Below, in pieces: positions 43,937 through 52,274 of a DNA stretch of 64,000 bases. Below the pieces are notes generated by a model. That model had not been told where the DNA came from. It searched no databases and saw only the letters and a program-made list of their open reading frames with translations. The first letter of the stretch is position 1. Each line of letters opens with the position of its first letter. The translations under genes and the position numbers were made by a program. The stretch comes from CAVYBY01 sp963766935 (GTDB lineage Bacteria; Actinomycetota; UBA4738; HRBIN12), in the NCBI GenBank assembly GCA_963766935.1, contig CAVYBY010000008.1, positions 1 through 64,000 on the forward strand, written 5' to 3'.

Positions 43937-45461
43937 CTACCCGGCGGCGAACACCGGCTTGAGCGCGAAGTAGACCTCGCGGTAGCGACGGTAGGCCTCG
44001 TCGTAGATCTCGGCCGTCTCGGGGTCGGGCTGGTGCTCGTCGGGCTCGAAGGCGACGAACGCGTCGACCGCCTCGGCCACGCTCGCGTGGACGCCGGATC
44101 CGACCGCGGCAAGGATCGCGGCCCCAGTCGCCGTGGTCTCGACGCTCGTCGGCACGCGCACCGGAAGCGCCGTCACGTCCGCCTTGATCTGGCGCCACAG
44201 CGGTCCCTTTGCGCCGCCGCCGACGATCGTGAGACGCCGGACGCCGAGGCCGGCGTTCGCCATCGCCTCGAGGATGTCCCGAAGCGCGAACGCGCTGCCC
44301 TCGAGCAGGGCCCGCGTCATGTGAGCGCGGGTGTGGGCGAGCGTGAGCCCGAAGAACGTTCCACGGGCCGCGCCGTTCCACTCGGGCGCCATCGCCCCCT
44401 GCATGCAAGGAAGGAACACGAGCCCCTCCGCCCCCGGGGGCACGGTCGCGGCTTCGCGCGTCAGCAGGTCGTACGCATCGCCCTTGCCGGCCGCCTCGGC
44501 CTGGCGCTCGAACGGAGCGAACTGGTCGCGCCACCACCGGAGGTTGCCACCGGAGACGAATCCGGGGTTCTCGAGCAGCCAGACGTCGGGGTCGGCGTGC
44601 GGATGGCATTCGACCAGCATCGTCGGGTCCTCGCGCGGCTCGGCGGAAGCGGCACAGACGGGCTCGGCAGTGCCCACGACGTCGCAGACCTCTCCGGGGG
44701 CAAAGACGCCGGCGCCCAGCGTCGCGGCCATCTCGTCCCCGCACCCGACGACCACGACCGTGGCCGGGTCCAGCCCGCTCGCCTCGGCGAACGCCGCCGT
44801 GACGGTGCCGACGCTCTGGGTCCCGGGAAGCAGCTCCGGAAGCATGGCCTCGGTCGATCCCCACGGCATCCAGTACCTCCTGCGACCACGCCCGCGTGCG
44901 CGGATCGAGCAGCGCGAGCGAGGATGCGTTCGAGTAGTCGACGGCCGTGACGCCGCCGACGGCCCGCAGCGCGTACGTGCCGGGCGACATCAACGTGGCC
45001 GCCTCGTTCCACAGGTCGGGCTCCTCGTCGCGGACCCACAACGCCTTGAACACGGCGTGCGACGAATCCAGGTTGGCGCCGACCCGGTGGTAGAAGTCCC
45101 CGGGCGACATACGCTCGGCGAGCGCCGCCGCCTGCGGCTCCGCGCGGCGGTCCATCCAGATCATCGCCGGACGAAGCGGCCGCCCCTCGGCGTCGCACAC
45201 GACCATCCCGTCGAGCTGCGATCCGAACGAGACGCCTTTGATGGCCGACGGCCCTTCGGACAAGCCCGAGACGAGCGTCGCCACGGTGCGCTCGAGCGCG
45301 GCCACCCACAGATCCGGGTCCTGCTCGGCCCACCCCGGGTGCGGGAACGCGAGGTCGTAGCCCTCGTACGCCGAGGCCACGAGCGTCCCGTCGGCCGCGT
45401 ACAGAGCGGCGTTCGTCCCCTGGCTTCCGACGTCGCAGCCGATGACGTACGGGCCGGTCAC
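43937..45461 (-). CDS. FGGY-family carbohydrate kinase, one frame break
   Basis: About 507 residues, xylulokinase-like two-domain kinase. N-domain: VIGCDVGSQGTNAALYAADG phosphate loop, FPHPGWAEQDPDLWV, LRPAMIWMDRRAEPQA. The frame changes near 44868; the C-domain has VVGCGDEMAATLGAGVF, PEWNGAARGTFFGLTLAHTR and the family signature region RRLTIVGGGAKGPLWRQIKA. GTG start overlaps the alcohol dehydrogenase stop (GTGA); stop abuts the ligase stop (TGACTA). Its substrate is an open sugar, polyol or hydroxyamine; placed with an aldolase and dehydrogenase under GntR control. Confidence 0.8.
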
Positions 45462-46510
45462 GGAAGGATCACCATCTTGAGACCCGATCCCGACCGGATC
45501 GTCTCGAACGCCTCCGCGATCCGCTCCAGCGGGAACCGGTGCGTGACGACGCCGGCGAGATCCTCGCGGCGCCGGTTGAGGTAGTCCATCGTGATCCGGT
45601 ACTGGCGGTGCGTCGCCCCGTAGGCGCCGAGCACGAACAGCTCTTTGTAATGGAGCTGGTTCATGTCGAGCGGGCTCACCGGATCGTGCTTCGGCAGGCC
45701 GGCGAAGTAGACGACCTTGGCGCGCTTGGCGGCCATCTCCAGCGCGGCTTGCTGGGCCGGTTTCGCCGGCGCGGCGACGCAGATGCGTTCGACCCCGACC
45801 CCGCCGGTTCGCGTCAGGACCTCCTCGACGCCGTTGTCGTCGCCGGCTACCCACGCGTCGTCCACGAAGCGCCCGACCACGCCGAGGGCCAGATCCAGAC
45901 GGTCCCGATTCACATCGCTCATCCAGACCCTGCTCGCACCGCGGTCACGGGCCATGACCGCCTGCCAGCATCCGATCGGGCCGGATCCGAGGATCAGCAC
46001 GGTGTCGCCCAGCTGCACGTCGAGCTGCTCGATGCCGTTCAGCGCGCACGCGAACGGGTCGGCGACGGTTGCGAGATCCGACGGCAGGTCGTCGGGAAGC
46101 GGGATCAGGTTCTTCATGGCGATCGGCGGGACCGCGGCGAACTCCGCGTAGGCGCCGGGGTACGGGTCGTAGCCGTACAGCAGGTGGTGCTCGCAGAGGT
46201 TCTGGAATCCCTCGGTGCACCATCGGCACTCGCCGCAGGTAAGGATCGAGCCGAGGAACACCCGCTGCCCACGCTTCACACCCGGCGGCAGATCGGCGTC
46301 GGGGCCGACCTCCTCGAGGACCCCGACCGGCTCGTGTCCGAGAAGCCAGGGAGCCGGGGCCTTGGGGTCACCGTTGAAGAACGTCCGGGCGTCGGTACCA
46401 CAGATGCCGCACGCCTCCATGCGCAGGACGGCACCGGCGGGGTCCAGCGCCGGCTCGTCGGTCTCCCGGACCTTGACCGCGTCGACGTCCGTCATGAACG
46501 CGGCCCTCAC
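45458..46510 (-). CDS. zinc-dependent medium-chain alcohol dehydrogenase
   Basis: 350 residues. Catalytic zinc: Cys in EACGICGTDARTF and His/Glu in LLGHEPVGVLEE. Structural zinc cysteines CGECRWCTEGFQNLC complete. NAD-binding LILGSGPIGCWQAVMARDRG with WMSDVNRD after it. Acts on a polyol, threonine-like or sorbitol-like alcohol in known relatives. GTGA coupling at both ends (aldolase upstream, kinase downstream). The start at 46510 gives MRAAFMTDVDAVKVRE, the usual family opening. Confidence 0.9.
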   Translation of the reverse strand: MRAAFMTDVDAVKVRETDEPALDPAGAVLRMEACGICGTDARTFFNGDPKAPAPWLLGHEPVGVLEEVGPDADLPPGVKRGQRVFLGSILTCGECRWCTEGFQNLCEHHLLYGYDPYPGAYAEFAAVPPIAMKNLIPLPDDLPSDLATVADPFACALNGIEQLDVQLGDTVLILGSGPIGCWQAVMARDRGASRVWMSDVNRDRLDLALGVVGRFVDDAWVAGDDNGVEEVLTRTGGVGVERICVAAPAKPAQQAALEMAAKRAKVVYFAGLPKHDPVSPLDMNQLHYKELFVLGAYGATHRQYRITMDYLNRRREDLAGVVTHRFPLERIAEAFETIRSGSGLKMVILP

Positions 46511-47343
46511 GAGGCCGTCTCCAGCTCCTCGGCGAGGGCGGACATCGCCTTGTCGGCCGTCCACCGCTCGCGGATCACGCGCGACAAGGCCCGCGTGATC
46601 GCCTCGGGCGAGCGGTGCATGAAGATGTTGCGCCCGACCGAGCAACCGACGGCGCCGACGGCGACGGCCTGCTCCATCCGGCTGAGGAGCTCCGCGTCCT
46701 CCAGCAGCGAACCGCCCGCCAGGACGACGGGGATGCCCGAGGTGGCCTCGACGAGCTTTGCGAACGAATCCTGGTCGCCGGGCCAGTTGGTCTTGACGAT
46801 GTCGGCCCCGAGCTCCGCGCACAGCCGCACGTTCCGACGCAGATACTCGAACCCGTACTGCTCCTTCAGCTGCTCGACCGAGGCGTAGGTGGTCGGGAAC
46901 TCCGCCTCGGCGATGAACGGCATGCCCAGCTCGGCGCAGGCCCGCCCGACGCCGGAGAGCACATCGATCATTCCGGCCTCGGTGTCGCCGCCGAGCGCGG
47001 TGAACAGCACGACGCAATCGGCGCCGAGCATCAGCGCCTCCTCGACGCCGGCGATCTGGACGACCTCGGGCCGGCCCCCCTCGGGGCTCGCCGAGGCCGA
47101 CAGGAGCAGCGCGAGCGACGTGGTCGGCCCGAACGCCGGCAGGGCCTGCCGGATCATCCCCTTGCTCATCATGATCACGTTCGAGCCGCCGGCCACCGCC
47201 TCGCGGGTCCGCTCCTCGATCTGCGCGAGCGGCTCGAGGAACGTCGGCGACGTCATCCCGTGGTCGAGTGCGCAGATGACCGAGACCCCCGCCGGGTCGA
47301 TCACGCGCTTCATCCGCATCCGTTTGCCGACATCCGTCGTCAC
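46507..47343 (-). CDS. class I aldolase, DhnA/DeoC-LsrF-like
   Basis: 278 residues, TIM barrel. Opening VICALDHGMTSPTFLEPLAQ, ADCVVLFTALGGDTE, Schiff-base lysine in ADIVKTNWPGDQDSFAKLVE, phosphate-binding VVLAGGSLLED and VGAVGCSVGRNIFMHRSPE. Relatives include archaeal-type FBP aldolase, ADH synthase and LsrF; the pairing with an FGGY kinase recalls LsrK-LsrF, but no Lsr transporter is present. GTG start overlaps the GntR stop; stop overlaps the alcohol dehydrogenase start. Confidence 0.88.
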   Translation of the reverse strand: MTTDVGKRMRMKRVIDPAGVSVICALDHGMTSPTFLEPLAQIEERTREAVAGGSNVIMMSKGMIRQALPAFGPTTSLALLLSASASPEGGRPEVVQIAGVEEALMLGADCVVLFTALGGDTEAGMIDVLSGVGRACAELGMPFIAEAEFPTTYASVEQLKEQYGFEYLRRNVRLCAELGADIVKTNWPGDQDSFAKLVEATSGIPVVLAGGSLLEDAELLSRMEQAVAVGAVGCSVGRNIFMHRSPEAITRALSRVIRERWTADKAMSALAEELETAS

Positions 47344-48074
47344 GTGGACCTCCTTCCGGGACCCCGCCGAAGCACGGAGAACTCGAATGCCTCGGCGACG
47401 TGATACTCGTGGGAGAGAAGCAGCGGCTCTCCATTTGCGTCGAAGTCCACCTGGCGGAGGTAGAGCAGCAGCGCGCCGGTCTTCACCCCGAGCCGCCTCG
47501 CCGCCGTTCGGTCGGCCTTGACCGGTTCGATCGTGACGACGCCATGCTGCACGACGGCCCCGAGCTCGCGCTCGATGAGGTCGTAGACCGATCCGTCGGC
47601 GGGCATCCGGCCGAGCACCGCCGCCGGCAGGCGAGCCGCCGACAGGACATCGCGCGAGAGAACGACCGGGCGCGCATCGGCGGTTCGGACGCGCTCGAGG
47701 ACCACGACCGGCTCGCCGGGCGAGAGATCGAGCGCGCGCGCCTCATCCTCGCTCGACGCCTCGGTGTGCACCTCGAAGGACTTCGTACCCGGCACCATCG
47801 CCGCCGCGCGGATCGCCTCGGTGACGCCGAAGTTCACGTCCAGGTTGTTGCGCAGGCGTGGACGGTCGGTCGCATAGGTCCCCGCCCCGCGCGTTCGCGT
47901 GACGAAACCGTCCTCCTCCAGGGAGCGCAGGGCCTCCCGGAGCGTCGGTCGCGACACACCCAGCTCCTCGGCGAGCTCGGGCTCCGGTGGCAGCCGGCCG
48001 CCCGGCGGGATGCGTCCGGACTCGATCCGCGACGCGATCTCGTCCCGAACGTGGAACGACAGTCGCTTCTTCAC
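47340..48074 (-). CDS. GntR/HutC-family repressor with UTRA domain
   Basis: 244 residues. Winged helix at 1-70 (LSFHVRDEIASRIESGRIPP, LAEELGVSRPTLREALRSLE, TRTRGAGTYATDRPRL), then a UTRA ligand-binding domain (VVLERVRTADARPVVLSRDV, VYDLIERELGAVV, LLYLRQVDFDANGEPLLLSH). GTG at 48074 begins the conserved part; a TTG about 30 bases upstream is possible. The promoter has a perfect palindrome in its spacer, so autoregulation is likely. It heads the aldolase-dehydrogenase-kinase operon and probably also controls the permease/ligase genes. Confidence 0.9.
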   Translation of the reverse strand: MKKRLSFHVRDEIASRIESGRIPPGGRLPPEPELAEELGVSRPTLREALRSLEEDGFVTRTRGAGTYATDRPRLRNNLDVNFGVTEAIRAAAMVPGTKSFEVHTEASSEDEARALDLSPGEPVVVLERVRTADARPVVLSRDVLSAARLPAAVLGRMPADGSVYDLIERELGAVVQHGVVTIEPVKADRTAARRLGVKTGALLLYLRQVDFDANGEPLLLSHEYHVAEAFEFSVLRRGPGRRST

Positions 48075-48103
48075 GGCCGGCCGGAAGGATCGATCACGGA
48101 CCA

Positions 48104-48133
48104 ACGGTAATTTGTCTGACAAACGGGTGTCAA
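48104..48133 (-). promoter_or_regulatory. GntR-operon promoter with embedded operator palindrome
   Basis: On the minus strand: -35 TTGACA (48133-48128, perfect), spacer of 18 bases, -10 TACCGT (48109-48104, TAnnnT type). The spacer contains the palindrome TTTGTCAGACAAA (48123-48111), a 6-1-6 perfect inverted repeat. Binding there would block RNA polymerase. The same element recurs at 40772-40784. The site also lies 48-60 bases before the ATG of the divergent GATase gene, so both directions may be controlled. Confidence 0.7.
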
Positions 48134-48171
48134 ACCGCCCGATGGGGCGGCGCCCGTAGACTTCCCGGACG

Positions 48172-48891
48172 ATGAGGCCGATCCTGTTCGTTCGAAACGA
48201 CTCGTTCGAGACCTTCGGGCTCGCGCGGGACGCGGTCGAGGCAACGGGAGCGCCGGTCGCCGTCTGCGAAGCGATCGACGGGGCGCCGCCCCCATCACTC
48301 GATGACGTCGGCGGCGTCGTCGTGTTCGGAAGCTCGTTCAACATCGAGCAGGCCGAGGATCAGCCGTTCATCAAAGACGTCGCCGAGCTCACTCGCACCT
48401 GCGTCGAGCGGGAGGTTCCGCTGCTCGGGGTGTGCTTCGGGGCTCAGCTGCTCGCCTGGGCCCTCGACGCCGACGTCGGCAAGGCCCCCGAGCGCGAGGT
48501 CGGCTTCGAGCCGATCCGGACGCTGCCGGCCTCGGCCGCCGATCCCATGGTGTCGCACTACGCAGACGGGGACCACGTCTTCCAGTGGCACATGGACACG
48601 TTCGACCTTCCGACCGGCGCGGAGCTGCTCGTCACGAGCGACCGCGTGCCGCATCAGGCCTTCCGCGTGGGAGAGCTTGCCTGGGGCATCCAGTTCCACT
48701 TCGAGATCGACGGTCCCGAGCTGGAGCTCTGGCTGGCGGAGTTCGGCAAGCTCGGCGAGCTCGAGGAGCAGTGGGGCAAGACGCCCGACCGCGTCCGGGC
48801 GGAGGCCCGCAGCCATCTCCCCGGACACGAACGCCAGGGGCGGGAGGTGTTCCGCCGCTTCAGCGAGCTCTGCCGCGAGCGACGCGGATGA
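48172..48891 (+). CDS. class I glutamine amidotransferase-like protein
   Basis: 239 residues, GMP-synthase-like GATase fold. Nucleophile Cys88 in LLGVCFGAQLLAWAL, His/Glu pair in WGIQFHFEIDGPEL; the oxyanion glycine stretch is VVVFGSSFNIE. Acts alone, so probably hydrolyses a gamma-glutamyl or similar amide bond rather than feeding ammonia to a synthase. The stop overlaps the next start (ATGA). First gene of the rightward run opposite GntR. Confidence 0.85.
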   Translation: MRPILFVRNDSFETFGLARDAVEATGAPVAVCEAIDGAPPPSLDDVGGVVVFGSSFNIEQAEDQPFIKDVAELTRTCVEREVPLLGVCFGAQLLAWALDADVGKAPEREVGFEPIRTLPASAADPMVSHYADGDHVFQWHMDTFDLPTGAELLVTSDRVPHQAFRVGELAWGIQFHFEIDGPELELWLAEFGKLGELEEQWGKTPDRVRAEARSHLPGHERQGREVFRRFSELCRERRG

Positions 48892-50210
48892 GCGAGTCGT
48901 ACCGACCGCTCGTCGCCGTGGCCGCCTACCACCTCGGCGGCGACCGTGTGGCCCGGTGGCCCTCCGGCGGCTACGGCGTTCCGGCCCCGTACCTGGATGC
49001 GCTGCGTCGCGCCGGCGCCCGTACCGCGATCATCGCGCCCGGCGAAGGGAGCTCGCCCGAAGATGTGCTCGCGCCCTTCGACGGCCTGCTGCTCGTCGGT
49101 GGCGGCGACGTCGCGCCCGCCCGCTTCGGCGCCGAGGAAGGCGCGCACCTGTACGGGGTCGAGCCCGACCGAGACGCCTTCGAGATCGCGCTGCTTCTGA
49201 CCGCCGAGGTGACCGGCGTTCCCGTTCTGTGCATCTGCCGCGGATTCCAGGTGATGAATGTCGCCTTCGGCGGAACGTTGCTGCAGCACCTGCCCGACGT
49301 TTCCGGGCTGATCGAGCACGGCGTCCCGCTGCAGGGAACGCAAACGGTCCACGACGTCGCGGTCGAGCCCGGAAGCCGGCTGTCCGCGGTGACGAAATCC
49401 GACCGACCCCTCGCGTGCGTGTCGCATCATCACCAGGGGGTCGACCAGGTCGGGAACGGGCTCGTCGCGACCGGCCGAAGCCCCGACGGGCTGGTCGAGG
49501 CGCTCGAAGTGGTGGGCGATCCGTCGGATCCCGACGCCGCCTGGATCCTCGGCGTGCAGTGGCACCCCGAGGAGTCGGCGGCCGGCGATCCGGACCAGCA
49601 GGCCCTGTTCGGCGCGCTCACCCTGCTCGCGCGGATCCGCGGCAGCCGGGCGAAACCCGGCGAGACGAGCGGACGAACGAGGGACTACACGATCGCCGAT
49701 CCCGATCCCGCGTGGCCGGGCCTGTTCGAGGCCGAGGCAGCCCGGATTCGCGCCGCGCTGCCCGACGCTCTCCTCGCGCGGATCGAGCACGTCGGTTCCA
49801 CCTCCGTGCCGGACCTTCCCGCCAAGCCCATCGTCGACATCCAGGTATCGCTGACATCGATGATGCCGCGGTCGGCCTACGTGGAACCCCTGCGAGCCCT
49901 CGGGTACGAGTGGGCGCTCGACCCGATCGACGACGAGCACGAGTTCTTCAGCCGCGACGTCGACGAAGCGCGAGCGTTCCAGATCCACGTGTGCAGGAGC
50001 GGTGGGCTCTGGGAGCGCCGGCACCTGGCATTCCGCGATTGGCTCCGGGAGAACGCGAGCGACGCGGCTCGCTACGGCGAGCTCAAGCGCGAGCTCGCGG
50101 CGGCCCATCCCCGCGACATCTTTGCCTACATCGACGGCAAGACGGAGTTCATCCGTTCGATCGAGGGGCGTACCCTCATGCGACTGCCCACGGGGAAAGG
50201 GAGCGGGTGA
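48888..50210 (+). CDS. PuuD-like gamma-glutamyl hydrolase fused to a GrpB domain
   Basis: 440 residues. Residues 1-255: peptidase C26 (PuuD) type, with GLLLVGGGDVAPARFG, nucleophile Cys117 in LCICRGFQVMNVAFGG and ILGVQWHPEES. PuuD cleaves gamma-glutamyl-GABA to glutamate and GABA. Residues 265-430: GrpB/UPF0157 nucleotidyltransferase-like unit (DPAWPGLFEAEAARIRAAL, IEHVGSTSVPDLPAKPIVDI, RRHLAFRDWLRENASDA). The two are joined in one frame without a break. I do not know this fusion from described pathways. ATGA and GTGA overlaps on both sides. Confidence 0.85.
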   Translation: MSESYRPLVAVAAYHLGGDRVARWPSGGYGVPAPYLDALRRAGARTAIIAPGEGSSPEDVLAPFDGLLLVGGGDVAPARFGAEEGAHLYGVEPDRDAFEIALLLTAEVTGVPVLCICRGFQVMNVAFGGTLLQHLPDVSGLIEHGVPLQGTQTVHDVAVEPGSRLSAVTKSDRPLACVSHHHQGVDQVGNGLVATGRSPDGLVEALEVVGDPSDPDAAWILGVQWHPEESAAGDPDQQALFGALTLLARIRGSRAKPGETSGRTRDYTIADPDPAWPGLFEAEAARIRAALPDALLARIEHVGSTSVPDLPAKPIVDIQVSLTSMMPRSAYVEPLRALGYEWALDPIDDEHEFFSRDVDEARAFQIHVCRSGGLWERRHLAFRDWLRENASDAARYGELKRELAAAHPRDIFAYIDGKTEFIRSIEGRTLMRLPTGKGSG

Positions 50211-51319
50211 CGCAGATCCGGGTCGTGGTGGCCGAGGGCGACGCGTTCCAGCGCGGCGTTCGGATCGGACGCGAGCTCAGCGACCTCATCGAGCGGTCGC
50301 TCGCCTTCTACAACGGCTATCTCGAGCGCCGCGGCGTCTCGTCGCGAGAGCTGCAGGACATCCTCGGACCGTATTTCGGAGCGACCGAGGTGGCGCTCCC
50401 GGAATGGACGGCCGTGCTCAAGGGGATGTCGGTCGGCGCGACCGTTCCCACGTTCGAGCTGTTCGCGGTCAACGCCTTCGAAGAGCTGGAGCCGCTGCTG
50501 CGTCCGGCGGATGGCGGCGTCCTGTTCCTGGAACACATGGCCGGAGGCACCACCACGTCCAACGGCCACCCCGAGCGCTGCGCAACCGTCGCCGTCCGCA
50601 ACCCGGCGGGCTCGACGCTCATCGCGCACAACGAGCACTGGCTCGCGGGCGACTCGGGCAATGCGGCGGTGGTGATCGACATGCCGACCGACCGCGTGCC
50701 GGTCGCCTCCCCCACGATCGCCTGCTGCCTGCCTGCGGTGGGAATGAACGGCCACGGCGGCTCCCAGGGGATCGGATCGCTCACGGCCTCGGGCGACGGC
50801 GTCGGCATCCCCCGGGTCTTCGTGTCCCGAGGATCGCTCGAGGCGCGAGACCGGGTGGACGCCATCGCCCGCGCGGCGCTGCCGGGCCGGGCGGGCGGAT
50901 ACGGGCACGTTTTCGCCTTCGCCGACGAGGACCCCTTCATCGTGGAGACCACGGCGCACCAGCATCGCGTTCTCGAGGACGCAGGCGCCCACACCAACCA
51001 CTACCTGAGCGACCTGGCCGATCAGGCGCAACCGCCCTCGGAGGGAAGCCGCGACCGGCTCGAGCGGATCGAGCAGGCACTCGCCGCCCGGCCGCCCGAG
51101 GGACCCGAGGACCTGATGGAGCTGATGCGCGACCACGTGGGAGGACCGGGCGCCGTCTGCTGCCACCCGGATCCGAACGAGGGGGACGACGCCGCCTCGG
51201 TCTCGTTCTCGATGGTGGCCGACGTTACCGCCGGGCGGATGTGGGTCGCCGCGGGGAACCCCTGCGAGCACCCGTTCGACGAGATCGACCTCACGCCGCT
51301 GCGGAGCTGGATGCGGTGA
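50207..51319 (+). CDS. C45-family acyltransferase/amidohydrolase (penicillin acyltransferase-like)
   Basis: 370 residues, Ntn-hydrolase of the AAT/C45 family, self-cleaved before the nucleophile. The nucleophile is expected at Cys125 in HPERCATVAVRNPAGSTLIA, followed by HNEHWLAGDSGNAA (equivalent to the family QNWDW). The pre-part holds AVNAFEELEPLL; late motif FSMVADVTAGRMWVAAGNPC. Members hydrolyse or transfer acyl groups on amides such as 6-APA, N-acyl amino acids or carcinine. Within this run it may free an amine from an acylated form. GTGA overlap with both neighbours. Confidence 0.85.
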   Translation: MTQIRVVVAEGDAFQRGVRIGRELSDLIERSLAFYNGYLERRGVSSRELQDILGPYFGATEVALPEWTAVLKGMSVGATVPTFELFAVNAFEELEPLLRPADGGVLFLEHMAGGTTTSNGHPERCATVAVRNPAGSTLIAHNEHWLAGDSGNAAVVIDMPTDRVPVASPTIACCLPAVGMNGHGGSQGIGSLTASGDGVGIPRVFVSRGSLEARDRVDAIARAALPGRAGGYGHVFAFADEDPFIVETTAHQHRVLEDAGAHTNHYLSDLADQAQPPSEGSRDRLERIEQALAARPPEGPEDLMELMRDHVGGPGAVCCHPDPNEGDDAASVSFSMVADVTAGRMWVAAGNPCEHPFDEIDLTPLRSWMR

Positions 51320-52134
51320 TCACGAACCCGATGCTCTACGAACGGCTCACCTGGCCGGAGGTGCGGCGGGCCGTCGAACAGGACCGTGTGTGCCTGATCC
51401 CGGCCGGGACCCTCGAGGATCACGGCCCGCACCTGCCCCTCGACTGCGATGTGCGGATCGCCGGCGAGATCTGCCGGCGGGCCGCGGCGGCCGCCCCCGA
51501 GGACGTGGTGCTGCTTCCCACCGTCACGCACGGGTACACACCGCACCACATGGACTTCCCCGGCCCGATCACGATCGGGTGGGAGACCTTCGTGAAGTAC
51601 TGCGTCGACATCGGAACCTCGCTCGCTCGCCACGGCTTCCGGCGGATCCTGTTCCTCAACGGACACGGCTCGAACATCCCGCTCTGCGACATGGCGGCGC
51701 GGCTGATCGGGCTTGAGCACCCCGACGTGCTGGCCGCCGCCGCCTTCTACCTGACGAGCGAGGACGGGCGCCGCGTCGTGGCCGAGGTCCGGGAGTCCGA
51801 GCGCGGCGGCATGGGACACGCGTGCGAGCTCGAGACCAGCATCTACCTTGCCATCGACCCGGACGCGGTCGACATGACGAAGGCCGTCGACGAGAACTCC
51901 TTCCCCGAGGGACCGAGCTCGTGGATGGACTGGGACGACGGGCCGCTGCACATCATGCCCTGGTGGAACGCGATCTCGAGAACGGGCGTGCACGGCGACG
52001 CAACCAAGGCGACGCCCGAGAAGGGAGCCGCGCTGCTCGACGCCGCCGTGGCGGAGTGCGTGGAGTTCGTCCGGGAGCTCCGGACAAAGCCGCTGCCGGT
52101 GCGCCGGCCTCCGGCCGAGAGGCTGCCGGAGTGA
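51316..52134 (+). CDS. creatininase-family amidohydrolase
   Basis: 272 residues, metal-dependent amidase family (creatininase, MftE, formamide hydrolase relatives). Metal ligands: LIPAGTLEDHGPHLPLDCD (Glu, Asp, His), LFLNGHGSNIPLCDM, MGHACELETSIYLA. The usual creatininase E-x-H-G-x-H-L-P is seen as E-D-H-G-P-H-L-P. GTGA overlap with the C45 gene. Fits ring-opening or hydrolysis of a small amide; substrate unknown. Last gene before a 140-base gap and the ABC transporter. Confidence 0.88.
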   Translation: MITNPMLYERLTWPEVRRAVEQDRVCLIPAGTLEDHGPHLPLDCDVRIAGEICRRAAAAAPEDVVLLPTVTHGYTPHHMDFPGPITIGWETFVKYCVDIGTSLARHGFRRILFLNGHGSNIPLCDMAARLIGLEHPDVLAAAAFYLTSEDGRRVVAEVRESERGGMGHACELETSIYLAIDPDAVDMTKAVDENSFPEGPSSWMDWDDGPLHIMPWWNAISRTGVHGDATKATPEKGAALLDAAVAECVEFVRELRTKPLPVRRPPAERLPE

Positions 52135-52274
52135 CGTCGAGTCACGTCCCGGCCGGGCCCCTGTCTGGCGTCATCGGGGGGCCTGGTGCTATACAAGGGT
52201 TCTGACCTGGAATGTTGCCGCCCGCAATCGGGTTTTGGCGCGCCGGTCACCCGACACGGAAGGGGTGCAGCACG

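Noticed and set aside
43937..47343. AI-2 (Lsr) degradation operon
   Set aside because: Kinase and aldolase families match loosely, but LsrR, LsrG and the Lsr ABC transporter are absent and a dehydrogenase is present.
48302..50200. Long rightward frame upstream of the C45 gene suggesting a 1005-residue protein
   Set aside because: The first two thirds are Arg/Ser/Pro-rich shadow of the GATase and PuuD genes; the real C45 start is the GTG at 50207.
52135..52274. Possible GntR site in front of the ABC transporter (CCTGTCTGGCG near 52160)
   Set aside because: Matches only the TGTCTG half of the palindrome and lacks the second arm.
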